A stretch of DNA of 64,000 nt, taken from positions 1 through 64,000 of the forward strand of contig NZ_KN882180.1 of assembly GCF_000934755.1 (NCBI RefSeq), written 5' to 3'. Below the pieces are notes generated by a model. It was not told where the DNA came from. It searched no databases and saw nothing but the letters and a program-made list of their open reading frames with translations. Below, piece after piece: positions 34,409-43,305 of this stretch. Each line of letters begins with the position of its first letter. Position 1 is the stretch's first letter. Origin of the DNA: Desulfonatronovibrio magnus (GTDB lineage: Bacteria; Desulfobacterota; Desulfovibrionia; Desulfovibrionales; Desulfonatronovibrionaceae). The position numbers were made by a program, and so were the translations under genes.

Positions 34409-35686
34409 ATGAGAGATGGTGTTAGTCTTAAAGCTTGTGTGTTGATGATTGTGCTGCTCTGTTTTGTCTATGTCGGGCATGTGAATGCCGCCGGTTTTGC
34501 ACTTTATGAATGGGGTGCCAGGGGCACTTCCATGGGTGGAACCATGATAGGCCGTGCTGATGATCCTTCTGCGGTTGCCTATAATCCAGCCGGTATTACT
34601 CAGCTGGAGGGTATTCAGGCCAAGGCAGGCTTCTCTGTGGTCTCTCCCACAGGCAGAATTCAAACTCCCGAGGGATCCAAAAGCATTACCAGGAATCACT
34701 GGATACCTCCTTATGCTTACCTTACCTGGCAGATGAATGACAAGGCCTGGCTTGGACTGGGAATTTACAACAGGTTCGGTCTGGGTACAGAATATGATAA
34801 AGACTGGTTCGGCAGGTATAACAGCCAGTATACCAGAGTTCAGTCACTGTCCTTTAACCCTAATATTGCCTATAAGTTGACTGATACGCTGTCCATTGCT
34901 GTTGGAGCTGAAATCATGTGGTTTGATTTTCACCAGGAAAGAGCTATAAATGACTGGGCCAGGGGCATGAGAGCGGCTGATATCGATGCCAAACTTGACG
35001 GGGACAGCTATGGTTTTGGCGGTAATATTGCCTTGCACTACAAACCCAATGACACGTGGGCTTTTGGCTTGACTTATAAAAGCAGAGTTAAGCAAAGTAT
35101 TTCAGGAGATGCAAAATTCAGCCGTCATCCCGGTGCTGCAGTTCCTCAGCCCTGGTTTCAGAATACTTCAGCCAAAGGTGACATCACATTGCCTGACTCG
35201 TTTGCACTTGGTGTTACATTCAGTCCAATGGACAGGCTGAGTCTTGAAGGAAATGCTATTTACACTTTGTGGAGTACTTATGATGAGCTGAAAATTAATT
35301 TTGGACAGGACTTGACCCCAGGCAGTCCTTTGGGATCAACCACAACATCTTCCACTGATAAAAAATGGAAGGATGTCTGGCGTTTCCAGCTTGGCGCTGA
35401 ATATGAACTGACTGATTTGATAAATGTTCGTCTTGGCTATGTGTATGATCAGATACCTGATCGTGACAGATATGCTGACTACATGACTCCCACCAACAAC
35501 CGGCACATAATTACCACAGGCCTTGGTTTCAAGTGGGAAAAGGCCAGTTTGGACTTATCCTACTCATACCTGTGGTTCGCAAACAGGTCCATTGATGAAC
35601 GTTACTTAGATGACGGAGTTTTGGACAGCAGGTTTAAAAATGGTCGGACTCACTTGACCGGAATAAGTTTCAGCTACAGGTTTTAA
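34409..35686 (+). CDS. FadL/OmpP1/TodX-family outer-membrane transporter
   Basis: The ATG at 34409 follows AGGAGG and is preferred over 34388. A signal peptide ends at about VNAAG. The mature N-terminus is typical for FadL: GFALYEWGARGTSMGGTMIG, then ADDPSAVAYNPAGITQLEG. A 14-strand beta barrel follows and the last residue is Phe (SYRF), as expected for an outer-membrane barrel. It would pass hydrophobic substrates such as fatty acids. Confidence 0.9.
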   Translation: MRDGVSLKACVLMIVLLCFVYVGHVNAAGFALYEWGARGTSMGGTMIGRADDPSAVAYNPAGITQLEGIQAKAGFSVVSPTGRIQTPEGSKSITRNHWIPPYAYLTWQMNDKAWLGLGIYNRFGLGTEYDKDWFGRYNSQYTRVQSLSFNPNIAYKLTDTLSIAVGAEIMWFDFHQERAINDWARGMRAADIDAKLDGDSYGFGGNIALHYKPNDTWAFGLTYKSRVKQSISGDAKFSRHPGAAVPQPWFQNTSAKGDITLPDSFALGVTFSPMDRLSLEGNAIYTLWSTYDELKINFGQDLTPGSPLGSTTTSSTDKKWKDVWRFQLGAEYELTDLINVRLGYVYDQIPDRDRYADYMTPTNNRHIITTGLGFKWEKASLDLSYSYLWFANRSIDERYLDDGVLDSRFKNGRTHLTGISFSYRF

Positions 35687-35694
35687 TTATCGTA

Positions 35695-35841
35695 ACAGTT
35701 TAGCCCTGCTTAAGGGAAGCTTGGGACCGGCTTTTCTGGTACCTGCTTGAACAATAACCATTGTTTTAAACTTGTTATTTATGAGGCAAGCGGGATCTGG
35801 AAGGTCCGGTCCTCTTGCCGGATCCAGGGCCTGAACTATTA
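35695..35841. mobile_element. Degenerate B-family element
   Basis: GTAACAGTTTAGCCCTG at the left and CAGGGCCTGAACTATTAC at the right are imperfect inverted ends. Flanks TAATTATC and AAATCGGA do not match, so the copy is old. Its right end lies about 16 bp before the DUF362 start. Confidence 0.6.
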
Positions 35842-35856
35842 CAAATCGGAGAATTA

Positions 35857-36960
35857 ATGAGTAAGGTGTATTTCTGGAATCTCAGGGCTTCGCGAAAAAT
35901 GCCATATGATCTGCGTATAAAAAAGCTGCTGAAGAAATTAGAGCTGGGGGCTATGTTAGAGCCAGGAATGCTTGCAGCTGTTAAGATTCATTTTGGGGAA
36001 GGAGGGACAACCGGTTTTGTATCTCCACTCTGGCTTAAACCTGTTATCGATTTTGTTAAAAAATGTGGAGCTAAACCTTTTTTAATTGATACAAATACTC
36101 TTTATATAGGCAATCGAGGAGAAGCTGTCTCGCATCACCTGCAGGCCGCTGCCCATGGGTTTGATCCCAATGTTATCGGGGCACCAGTGATTATTGCTGA
36201 TGGCATAAAAAGCCGTAATGAAAGGATCATAAACTATGCCGGCAACAGCTTGTCAGAATTTTATATTGCTGGTGACATTGTTGACAGTGACTTTATTGTC
36301 AACGTCAGTCACTTTAAAGGGCATGAACTTGCAGGATATGGTGGAGCACTAAAGAATCTGGCCATGGGTTGTGCCACCCGTCAGGGAAAAATGCGACAGC
36401 ATTGTGGTTTAGGGCCCAAAGTTGATCTGAAGCATTGTATTGGTTGTGGTATGTGTGTGGAAGTATGCGCTCCCATGGCCTTAACTCTTGATGAAGAAAA
36501 GGTTGCCCTGGATCTGGGTAAATGCGTTGGTTGTGCTGCATGTTTTCTTGCTTGCAAGACTGGAGCACTGTCAATAAACTGGAAAACCGAAGTGGATGAA
36601 TTTTTGAAAAGAATGATGGAATATGCTGGAGCGGTTTTGAGTCTTATGCATGATCGAGCCGTGCATATCAATTTTGTGTTTAATGTCACGCCTGACTGTG
36701 ACTGTCCAGGTTTCAGCGATGCCCCTGTATGTGCAGATATTGGAGTGCTGGCATCCAAAGACCCTGTTGCCGTTGATCAGGCCTGTCTTGATCTTGTAGA
36801 CAACGCTCAACCTCTGTTTCCCAGCAAACTTCCGGACAGCGCTGTCCCCGGAGATGACAAGTTCAAACTTGTCCATCCCAAAACCAATGGGCGGTGGTCT
36901 TTACAATATGCTGAGGATCTGGGCCTTGGTACCCGAAGCTACCAGTTAGAAACCATTTGA
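35857..36960 (+). CDS. DUF362 protein with two [4Fe-4S] motifs
   Basis: The start at 35857 (MSKVYFWNL, preceded by CGGAG) is chosen over an in-frame TTG. The N-terminal two thirds are DUF362 (VKIHFGEGGTTGFVSPLWLK, NVSHFKGHELAGYGGALKNL). A ferredoxin insert carries CIGCGMCVEVC and CVGCAACFLAC (about 190-240), each able to hold one cluster. It is probably an iron-sulfur electron carrier or assembly protein; the substrate is unknown. Confidence 0.88.
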   Translation: MSKVYFWNLRASRKMPYDLRIKKLLKKLELGAMLEPGMLAAVKIHFGEGGTTGFVSPLWLKPVIDFVKKCGAKPFLIDTNTLYIGNRGEAVSHHLQAAAHGFDPNVIGAPVIIADGIKSRNERIINYAGNSLSEFYIAGDIVDSDFIVNVSHFKGHELAGYGGALKNLAMGCATRQGKMRQHCGLGPKVDLKHCIGCGMCVEVCAPMALTLDEEKVALDLGKCVGCAACFLACKTGALSINWKTEVDEFLKRMMEYAGAVLSLMHDRAVHINFVFNVTPDCDCPGFSDAPVCADIGVLASKDPVAVDQACLDLVDNAQPLFPSKLPDSAVPGDDKFKLVHPKTNGRWSLQYAEDLGLGTRSYQLETI

Positions 36961-37143
36961 TAATAATGACAGGTTTGGGCAGTATGTGTTTTGAGGTCTT
37001 TATTTCAATGATGCCTCAGACCTGGCTATGTCTCAGGGCAAAGAGCCAGCTGAAATGCCTTGGAAAATAAGGATAAACAAAATTCTGGACAGTGCATATT
37101 TTTTAATGCTATTTGTTAATATTGGTTCTCAGCGAAGAGATTT

Positions 37144-37341
37144 GATCCAAAGTATCTGTTTAGCGCTTTTAAGGAAAGCAGGGGACAGGCACTCGGGGAC
37201 CCACTTGATAATCAATTTGTGCTCAAAATGACTCATTATTTTGGACAAGTGGGTCCCGGAAGAGCCAGTCCCCCTCCGGGCTGTATGCCTCCGGGCAGGA
37301 AGCCGTGCCACATCCAAAGCGCTAAACAGATATGATCCAAA
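37144..37341. mobile_element. B-family MITE, copy B1, with 8-bp target duplication
   Basis: GATCCAAA occurs at 37144-37151 and 37334-37341. Between them the 182-bp element starts GTATCTGTTTAGCGC and ends GCGCTAAACAGATA plus T (C expected). The interior holds GGGACCCACTTG paired with CAAGTGGGTCCC and the CCTCCGGGC module. It is non-coding. Confidence 0.88.
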
Positions 37342-37377
37342 AAAATAAATATCAATTCATAATCTCAGGAGGAATAA

Positions 37378-37494
37378 GTGGGAAGTCATAAAAAAATTGA
37401 GCGTAAAAAAGAGATTGACAGACGTCGCAGACGCCGCAGAAAAAGACTTAAGCAAAGAATCAGAGAAGCAAAAAGTGCAGCTAAAAAAGATTAG
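37378..37494 (+). CDS. Very small Arg/Lys-rich protein (38 aa)
   Basis: A GTG start preceded by CAGGAGGAAT (strong ribosome site) opens a frame of 38 codons: MGSHKKIERKKEID, then a run of seven arginines, and KRLKQRIREAKSAAKKD. The site, composition and lack of overlap with other genes support a real gene. It could be a ribosome-associated or nucleic-acid-binding microprotein; no family was recognised. It is followed by about 480 bp of repeats before the FmdB-type gene. Confidence 0.65.
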   Translation: MGSHKKIERKKEIDRRRRRRRKRLKQRIREAKSAAKKD

Positions 37495-37628
37495 CTGTGA
37501 GGGACATTTTTTCAGCCTGAAGCTGAACACCTGCATTATTATTGCAGTGTAATTAATGCATTGTCCCCAGCTTTACAAGTTCTGATACAAAAATCATAAT
37601 AGCTTAGACTTTTTTTATGGAAAGCAGG

Positions 37629-37747
37629 AAGACAGGCCCTCCTGACTCACTTGTGCACTAACCGGTGTTTTAAACATGATATTTGTCAGGCAAGTGGGCC
37701 CGGAGGTGCCAGTTCCCTGTTTCACATCCAAAGGTCTAAACTATTAT
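37629..37747. mobile_element. B-family element, variant ends, adjacent to copy B2
   Basis: Ends ATAATAGCTTAGAC and GTCTAAACTATTAT are inverted with one mismatch. The interior has B-type hairpin arms but no CCTCCGGGC module. Its right flank, TAGAAATC, is also the target duplication of the next copy. Confidence 0.65.
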
Positions 37748-37944
37748 TAGAAATCGTATCTGTTTAGCGCTTTTAAGGAAAGCAGGGGACAGGCACTCCG
37801 GGACCCACTTGAGCATCAATTTGTGCTCAAAGTGACTCATTTTTGGGACAAGTGGGCCCCGGAAGAGCCAGTCCCCCTCCGGGCTGTATGCCTCCGGGCA
37901 GGAAGCCGTGCCACATCCAAAGCGCTAAACAGATACTAGAAATC
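37748..37944. mobile_element. B-family MITE, copy B2, with 8-bp target duplication
   Basis: TAGAAATC occurs at 37748-37755 and 37937-37944. The 181-bp element begins GTATCTGTTTAGCGC and ends GCGCTAAACAGATAC. It lies 30 bp upstream of the FmdB-type gene, so the promoter of that gene may be inside it. Confidence 0.9.
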
Positions 37945-37973
37945 TATATCGCCTGTTAAGGAGGAAAAAGTAA

Positions 37974-38276
37974 ATGCCTATTTATGAGTACAGGTGCAAT
38001 GACTGCCAGCAGGTTTTTGAAGAGTGGCAAAAAGGCTTTGAAGACCTTGAAAAAGTCTGTCCTATCTGTGGTGGGGCGTCTTCAAGGCTCATATCCAACT
38101 CAGCTTTCGTGCTTAAAGGAAGTGGTTGGTATGTTACGGATTATTGCGGAAATAATTCAGCAGCCGGCAATGGGGATGGTAAGACGACTGAAAAAGAAAA
38201 GTCCGCCCCTGCTACTGAAACCAAGGCATCGGATACAGGCAGCACGCCTGCAACTTCAAGTTCCCAGGCAAGTTAG
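37974..38276 (+). CDS. FmdB-family zinc-ribbon protein
   Basis: The 100-residue protein starts MPIYEYRCNDCQQVFE and has a second CPICGG, so CxxC...CxxC binds zinc. LISNSAFVLKGSGWYVTDY is the typical FmdB continuation, and the last 45 residues are a low-complexity Ser/Thr/Ala/Lys tail. The ribosome site is AAGGAGG. These proteins are often called regulatory, but the function is not known. Confidence 0.9.
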   Translation: MPIYEYRCNDCQQVFEEWQKGFEDLEKVCPICGGASSRLISNSAFVLKGSGWYVTDYCGNNSAAGNGDGKTTEKEKSAPATETKASDTGSTPATSSSQAS

Positions 38277-38282
38277 GCTTGC

Positions 38283-38311
38283 AAAGGCAGCTGGTCAGCT
38301 GCCTTTTTTTT
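38283..38311 (+). terminator. Intrinsic terminator of the FmdB-type gene
   Basis: AAAGGCAGCTG pairs with CAGCTGCCTTT, loop GT, followed by a T-run. Confidence 0.9.
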
Positions 38312-38339
38312 ATCAACTTGATTAAAACATTGTTAATGC

Positions 38340-38545
38340 TCAAGACTGGCCCGAAGAGCCTGTGCCCTGTTTTCCTTAAAAAGGGCTAACGCGGGCTGAA
38401 CCCGCGACCCAGTTATCTGTTATCTGTTATCTGTTATCTGTTATTTGTTATTTGTTATCTGTTATCAGTGTAAGGCAGTGAATTCAGGCTTTTGTTCTTC
38501 AACAATTAACTATTAACAATTAACTGATAACAATTTCTTGTTTTT
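38340..38545. repeat. Intergenic repeats before purB
   Basis: A truncated B-family end (38340-38395) is followed by tandem TTATCTG heptamers (38415-38470) and ACAATTAACTATTA-type repeats (38500-38535). There is no gene; the purB promoter was not identified. Confidence 0.7.
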
Positions 38546-38604
38546 TATGACAGGGTTCCAGGTGTAAGTTACTAAACTGTAAGAATATTATATGGATTGT
38601 ATTC

Positions 38605-39906
38605 ATGATTGAACGATATACCAGAAAGGAGATGGGTGACATCTGGTCAATGGAAAACAGGTTCAAGTCATGGCTTGAGGTTGAGCTTGCCATTTGCGAA
38701 GCCTGGCATGAACTTGGAGTTATTCCAGCTGAAGATATGCAGCAGATTCGCAGCAATGCGGGATTTGATCTAAATCGTATTTTAGAGATTGAAGAGAAGA
38801 CCAGGCATGACGTTATAGCTTTTTTAACGGCTGTTGAAGAGAAGGTGGGGCCATCTGCAAGATTTATTCACCTGGGATGTACTTCTTCTGATATTGTGGA
38901 TACTGCCAATGCCTTGCTGCTTTTCAGAGCAGGCATGCTTATTTCAGGCGCATTAAACAGCCTGCTTGAGACTCTAAGTGATCTGGCTCACAGGCACAGG
39001 GGGCGCCTTGTCATGGGCAGAACTCATGGCATTCACGCTGAACCCACCAGTTTTGGTCTCAAGATGACCAACTTTTATGCTGAATTCAGTCGTCATCAGG
39101 CCCGGTGGAGAAGGGCTGTAGATAACATCAGGGTAGGTAAAATTTCCGGTGCTGTTGGCACCTATGCTCATTTAGATCCTGAAGTGGAAAGGATAACCTG
39201 TAAGCTCCTGGGACTTAAAGTTGATCCAATTTCTTCTCAGATTGTCCAGCGCGACAGGCATGCAGAATACTTTACAGCCCTGGCTTTGCTGGCCGGTGGA
39301 ATTGAAAGGGTTTGTGTAGAACTCAGGCATCTGCAGCGCACTGAAGTTCTGGAAGTAGAAGAAGGATTCACCAAGGGACAGAAGGGGTCTTCAGCAATGC
39401 CTCATAAAAAGAACCCCATATCTGCTGAAAATTTGACTGGACTTTCCCGCCTGGTTCGAACCAATGCCTTAGCAGCCATGGAAAATATGGCTTTATGGCA
39501 CGAACGTGATATCAGCCATTCATCAGTTGAAAGGGTTATTATGCCTGACTCAACCATCCTTATTCACTACATGTTATTCCGCTTGAATAACTTGCTGTCC
39601 AACCTTAAAATCAATGAAGCCAATATGGAGCGAAACCTTAATTCTTCCATGGGGCTCTATTTTTCCCAGCGTGTACTGCTTGGTCTCATTGAAAAGGGGA
39701 TGCAGAGACAGGAAGCTTACGAATTAGTTCAGGGTCACGCCATGCACTGCTGGGAAAACCAGGTATTTTTTCCAGACAGAATCAGGTCAGACTCCAGAAT
39801 TTGTGACTTTCTAAGTGCTGACAGGCTTGATACGCTTTTTGACACTCAATATTACCTTCAACACGAGAAACTAATCATGGACAGGGTGTTTGAAAATGGG
39901 AAATGA
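38605..39906 (+). CDS. purB: Adenylosuccinate lyase
   Basis: The 433-residue enzyme cleaves adenylosuccinate and SAICAR in purine synthesis. It shows the fumarase/aspartase superfamily signature GSSAMPHKKNP (about residues 262-272), HLGCTSSDIVDTANALL and GRTHGIHAEPTSFGLK. The length is normal. Its end overlaps pyrE by 11 bp, as part of a four- or five-gene run. Confidence 0.96.
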   Translation: MIERYTRKEMGDIWSMENRFKSWLEVELAICEAWHELGVIPAEDMQQIRSNAGFDLNRILEIEEKTRHDVIAFLTAVEEKVGPSARFIHLGCTSSDIVDTANALLLFRAGMLISGALNSLLETLSDLAHRHRGRLVMGRTHGIHAEPTSFGLKMTNFYAEFSRHQARWRRAVDNIRVGKISGAVGTYAHLDPEVERITCKLLGLKVDPISSQIVQRDRHAEYFTALALLAGGIERVCVELRHLQRTEVLEVEEGFTKGQKGSSAMPHKKNPISAENLTGLSRLVRTNALAAMENMALWHERDISHSSVERVIMPDSTILIHYMLFRLNNLLSNLKINEANMERNLNSSMGLYFSQRVLLGLIEKGMQRQEAYELVQGHAMHCWENQVFFPDRIRSDSRICDFLSADRLDTLFDTQYYLQHEKLIMDRVFENGK

Positions 39907-40468
39907 CGAGCTTAAAATTAAACTTGCCAGGCTGCTTTATTCCAAATCCTACAAGGAAGGCGACTTTACCCTTACTTCAGGCAAAAAAAGTGATTACTAT
40001 TTTGATTGCAAACAGACTGCCCTCCATCCTGAGGGCTGCTACCTGATAGGTAAGCTGTTTCTAAATATGATCCATGAGTCAGCTATGGAAATACAGGGTG
40101 TTGGAGGCATGACTCTGGGAGCAGATCCCTTGATTTCTGCTGTTACTGTTGTGTCATACTTAGAAAAAACCCCACTTCCAGGTTTTATTATCCGTAAAAA
40201 ATCTAAAGGACACGGGACTAATGCCTATCTCGAAGGCATGGCCAACTTTAAGCCCGGAGACAAGGTATGCCTGCTGGAAGATGTTGTCACAACCGGTGGT
40301 ACACTTCTGACAGCATGTGAAAGGGTTAAAGACCAGAAACTTGATATTCGCGGTATAATCTGTGTACTTGACCGTCAGGAAGGGGGCAGGGAAAATATTG
40401 CCAAGGCCGGTTACCAGCTGACATCCATTTTTACCAGAAAAGAACTGCTCCATGCGGCCCGGCAATAG
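39896..40468 (+). CDS. pyrE: Orotate phosphoribosyltransferase
   Basis: The ATG at 39896 overlaps the purB stop. The 190-residue enzyme makes OMP from orotate and PRPP. The PRPP loop VCLLEDVVTTGGT is present, as are SGKKSDYYFDCKQTALHPEG and KSKGHGT. The 3' end overlaps the next lipoprotein gene. Confidence 0.95.
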   Translation: MGNDELKIKLARLLYSKSYKEGDFTLTSGKKSDYYFDCKQTALHPEGCYLIGKLFLNMIHESAMEIQGVGGMTLGADPLISAVTVVSYLEKTPLPGFIIRKKSKGHGTNAYLEGMANFKPGDKVCLLEDVVTTGGTLLTACERVKDQKLDIRGIICVLDRQEGGRENIAKAGYQLTSIFTRKELLHAARQ

Positions 40469-41042
40469 CTGTTTTATTCTATCGGCCATTATTGTGCTAA
40501 CTTTTTTGGGTATCGGCTGTCAGGTCAAAAAAGCACCCCATTTCCTTTGGCCGGATATGGACGATCCATATATTCAGACTACCCGTGAATGGACAAGATC
40601 TGGTGCCCTTTATTCCGGTATTGAGACCGACATACTGGTTCAGGCTACTTTAAAGAGCAAAGACTGGACCCAAGCCTATTTCAGAAAAAAACAAGCTGTT
40701 TTTTCACCTTCTCCGAGGGAAATCATGGAGCAGGAAGAAAGGGCCTTGCGAGATCTTGAAACCGAGATTACTGTGTTTGTTTCGCTGTTCAGCCCTGTAC
40801 GGGATCATTCTAATCTGCGGTTCAACGATCCATTATGGTCAATTTTCATAGTTCAGGATGATGAAAATATTTACCCCATTGAAATAAGGCCGGTCAGGCT
40901 GCCTTTGGCCAGGCTGAAGGTGTTTTATCCTTATGTCGATCAGTGGCACAGAAACTTTAACATCCGGTTTCCAGCTCCTGCCGGAGAATCAGTGCTAATG
41001 GTCATGACAGGTCCTCTCGGGAGGATTGAACTTGAGTGGTGA
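40452..41042 (+). CDS. Predicted lipoprotein of unknown function
   Basis: Start at 40452 within the end of pyrE. A signal with lipobox (FLGIGC, Cys23) is followed by about 170 residues that alternate beta strands (TEITVFVSLFSPVRDHSNL) and end in GPLGRIELEW. No domain was recognised. It is coupled to pyrE and to the next L,D-transpeptidase gene, so it is likely to act in the envelope with that enzyme. Confidence 0.75.
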   Translation: MRPGNSCFILSAIIVLTFLGIGCQVKKAPHFLWPDMDDPYIQTTREWTRSGALYSGIETDILVQATLKSKDWTQAYFRKKQAVFSPSPREIMEQEERALRDLETEITVFVSLFSPVRDHSNLRFNDPLWSIFIVQDDENIYPIEIRPVRLPLARLKVFYPYVDQWHRNFNIRFPAPAGESVLMVMTGPLGRIELEW

Positions 41043-41052
41043 GGTTAATAAA

Positions 41053-42324
41053 TTGAGTCCAAGACTTTTATTTTTTTTACTTTTGTTTGTTCCTGCCCTG
41101 ACCTATGCTGAGGCATGGAAGCCACACTTGACCGGCGATGCTTTTGCTCCTGAAACTATACTGACGGTAGATAAGCAAAATCAAAGCTTCTTAATTTTTT
41201 CCAACAAGAGTCCTTTGGTCAAGAAAGAGTCCTGGCAGTGCACAACAGGTCAGGCTCAAGGGGACAAACTGGTGGAGGGAGATCTCAAAACCCCCGAAGG
41301 GATTTATTTTTTAGAAAGAAGGATAGCCAACAATCCTTACCTGCCCTACGAGCTCTTTGGTGACCTGGCATTTACTCTGAACTATCCCAATCCAGTTGAT
41401 CGCATAAAAAATAAAACAGGTCACAGCATATGGATTCACGGACGCGGCAGAGAGGTTGTTCCTTTTGATACTGAAGGCTGCGTGGCAATGGATATGGAGT
41501 ATATGCTGGCTTTAGAAGATTATGTTGAATTTCGGAAAACTCCTGTAATCATTGCTGAAAAAATATCCTGGTCTCCTGATGAGATTGAGCATGAGCACTC
41601 TCGAGCAATTGCCCGCAACAGTCTGCAGTGGGCAGATGACTGGCGCAATAAATCCACTGCGTATTTTGAGCACTATGATTCCATACTTTTTCCCAAAAGC
41701 GAAGGGCAGAGTTTCAGAGCTTTCCAAGCCCATAAGCAAAGGCTCTTTAACCAGTATGCCTGGATGGATGTTTTTGTTGAGCAGCCCAAGGTTGTGCATG
41801 GACCGGACTATTCTGTCAGTTATTTTGGACAGGTTTTCAAGGCTCCTGGATTTTATTCCAGGGGGATTAAGAGACTTTACTGGAAACAAGATGATGACGG
41901 GCGATTCAGGATTGTAGGCGAAGAATGGCGTTCATATCCCAGTGCAGACCTGGAAAAGGCTTATCTTGACGCTCGCAAAGATGATATCTTAGAAGTACTT
42001 TCCAGGTGGCGAGAAGCCTGGTTAGATGCAGATCTTGATGCCTACGCCAGTTTTTATCACAATAATGCAGTTCAAAATAATCTCAGGGGCAGGAGCAGTA
42101 TTGTTGATCATAAGGTTGATATCTGGGGCCGGGGACTATTGCCGAAAGCCATTGAAATCAGCAATATCAAGTTTGAAACATCCAATGAAGGATTTGTGCT
42201 GGTATTTTACCAGAATTATTCAAGTGTAACCGGTTTTTCAGATTTTGGTGAAAAAACTCTTACTTTGGCCCCTTTTAAAGATCAATGGAAGATAATTTCT
42301 GAACACTGGAGAGAAATTAGTTGA
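41053..42324 (+). CDS. L,D-transpeptidase (YkuD) with NTF2-like C-terminal domain
   Basis: Start TTG at 41053 follows TGAGG and gives a clear signal peptide (LLFFLLLFVPALTYA); an upstream TTG at 41026 is possible. The YkuD domain (about 45-180) has TPEGIYFLE, HSIWIHGRG and the catalytic GCVAMD. The C-terminal region (about 300-420) looks like a SnoaL/NTF2-type domain. It probably cross-links or modifies peptidoglycan. Confidence 0.87.
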   Translation: MSPRLLFFLLLFVPALTYAEAWKPHLTGDAFAPETILTVDKQNQSFLIFSNKSPLVKKESWQCTTGQAQGDKLVEGDLKTPEGIYFLERRIANNPYLPYELFGDLAFTLNYPNPVDRIKNKTGHSIWIHGRGREVVPFDTEGCVAMDMEYMLALEDYVEFRKTPVIIAEKISWSPDEIEHEHSRAIARNSLQWADDWRNKSTAYFEHYDSILFPKSEGQSFRAFQAHKQRLFNQYAWMDVFVEQPKVVHGPDYSVSYFGQVFKAPGFYSRGIKRLYWKQDDDGRFRIVGEEWRSYPSADLEKAYLDARKDDILEVLSRWREAWLDADLDAYASFYHNNAVQNNLRGRSSIVDHKVDIWGRGLLPKAIEISNIKFETSNEGFVLVFYQNYSSVTGFSDFGEKTLTLAPFKDQWKIISEHWREIS

Positions 42325-43019
42325 GCTCTCACAAGTATAATGTCATCTTAATGCGTGATGATACTTCAGTAAAGCGCTTTCGTCTCAGTCCTTTCTGGAT
42401 CAGGTTTATTGTGCTTATTTTCCTGTTGCTGCTGAGCTCAACAGTGGCTGGGGGTTATTATACCTACTTTTTCTATAATCAGTATCAGACATTGAAAGTC
42501 TCATGCCAGTTGGATCGCGATGCTCTTGTTCAAGCCAACAGGGAACTAACCAGGCTTCAAAATATCAGTACTATGCTTGAAAGCCATAATGACGAAAAAC
42601 TGCGCTCACTTCTGGCCCAGAGCAAGGAAAGACCAAGGGTTTATTCTGAAAGAGTTGACCTGCAGGACATTTTTGATCTTGTGGATTCAGGTCTTGTAGG
42701 TATCACCAATGTGCAGGCAAGGTTTGTCCGGGACAGTATGAGGGTTCAGCTTGAAGTCAACAACCTTGATTCCGGTCAGACAGTTTCGGGCAGGGTTCAT
42801 ATTTTTCTAGTTAGAAATGATGGTTTGATGATTGATCTTAATCTTGAAGACAGGGATCTTGACTTTTCAATCAACCGGTTCAAGTCTATGGATACCACTT
42901 TTGAACTGCCTGAGGTTATGGATCAGGATACAATTTTTGCCCTCAGGATTAAAGCCAACGATAACGAGGGGCAAGTTCTCTACAGTGAAACTTATCCCTT
43001 AAGCCATGTTCTTATATAG
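42321..43019 (+). CDS. Single-pass membrane coiled-coil protein
   Basis: The TTG start overlaps the stop of the L,D-transpeptidase gene. A cytoplasmic N-terminus, one membrane helix (about 26-47, FIVLIFLLLLSSTVAGGYYTY), a coiled coil (about 60-100) and a C-terminal beta-rich domain (VQLEVNNLDSGQTVSGRVHI) are visible. No family was recognised. It is coupled to the cell-wall gene and ends just before a B-family MITE. Confidence 0.75.
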   Translation: MSSHKYNVILMRDDTSVKRFRLSPFWIRFIVLIFLLLLSSTVAGGYYTYFFYNQYQTLKVSCQLDRDALVQANRELTRLQNISTMLESHNDEKLRSLLAQSKERPRVYSERVDLQDIFDLVDSGLVGITNVQARFVRDSMRVQLEVNNLDSGQTVSGRVHIFLVRNDGLMIDLNLEDRDLDFSINRFKSMDTTFELPEVMDQDTIFALRIKANDNEGQVLYSETYPLSHVLI

Positions 43020-43085
43020 TTTAAAGCAGTCTGATGTTTTCTGATGGTTGCTATGCGACTTTTTTGCTTCTTTGTTTTACAATTA

Positions 43086-43282
43086 AAAAACTGGTATCTG
43101 TTTAGCGCTTTGGATGTGGCACGGCTTCCTGCCCGGAGGCATACAGCCCGGAGGGGAACTGGCTCTTCCGGGACCCACTTGTGCCAAAAATGAGTCACTT
43201 TGAGCACAAATTGATGCTCAAGTGGGTCCCGGAGTGCCTGTCCCCTGCTTTCCTTAAAAGCGCTAAACAGATACAAAAACTG
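43086..43282. mobile_element. B-family MITE, copy B3 (inverted interior), with 8-bp target duplication
   Basis: AAAAACTG occurs at 43086-43093 and 43275-43282. The element (43094-43274) starts GTATCTGTTTAGCGC and ends GCGCTAAACAGATAC, with the interior of B1/B2 in reverse orientation. It includes the CCTCCGGGC module. Confidence 0.92.
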
Positions 43283-43305
43283 CATAAAGCCTGTAGTATT
43301 CTGCC

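Noticed and set aside
35695-35841. Target duplication for the degenerate B element
   Set aside because: Flanks TAATTATC and AAATCGGA do not match; too decayed to support.
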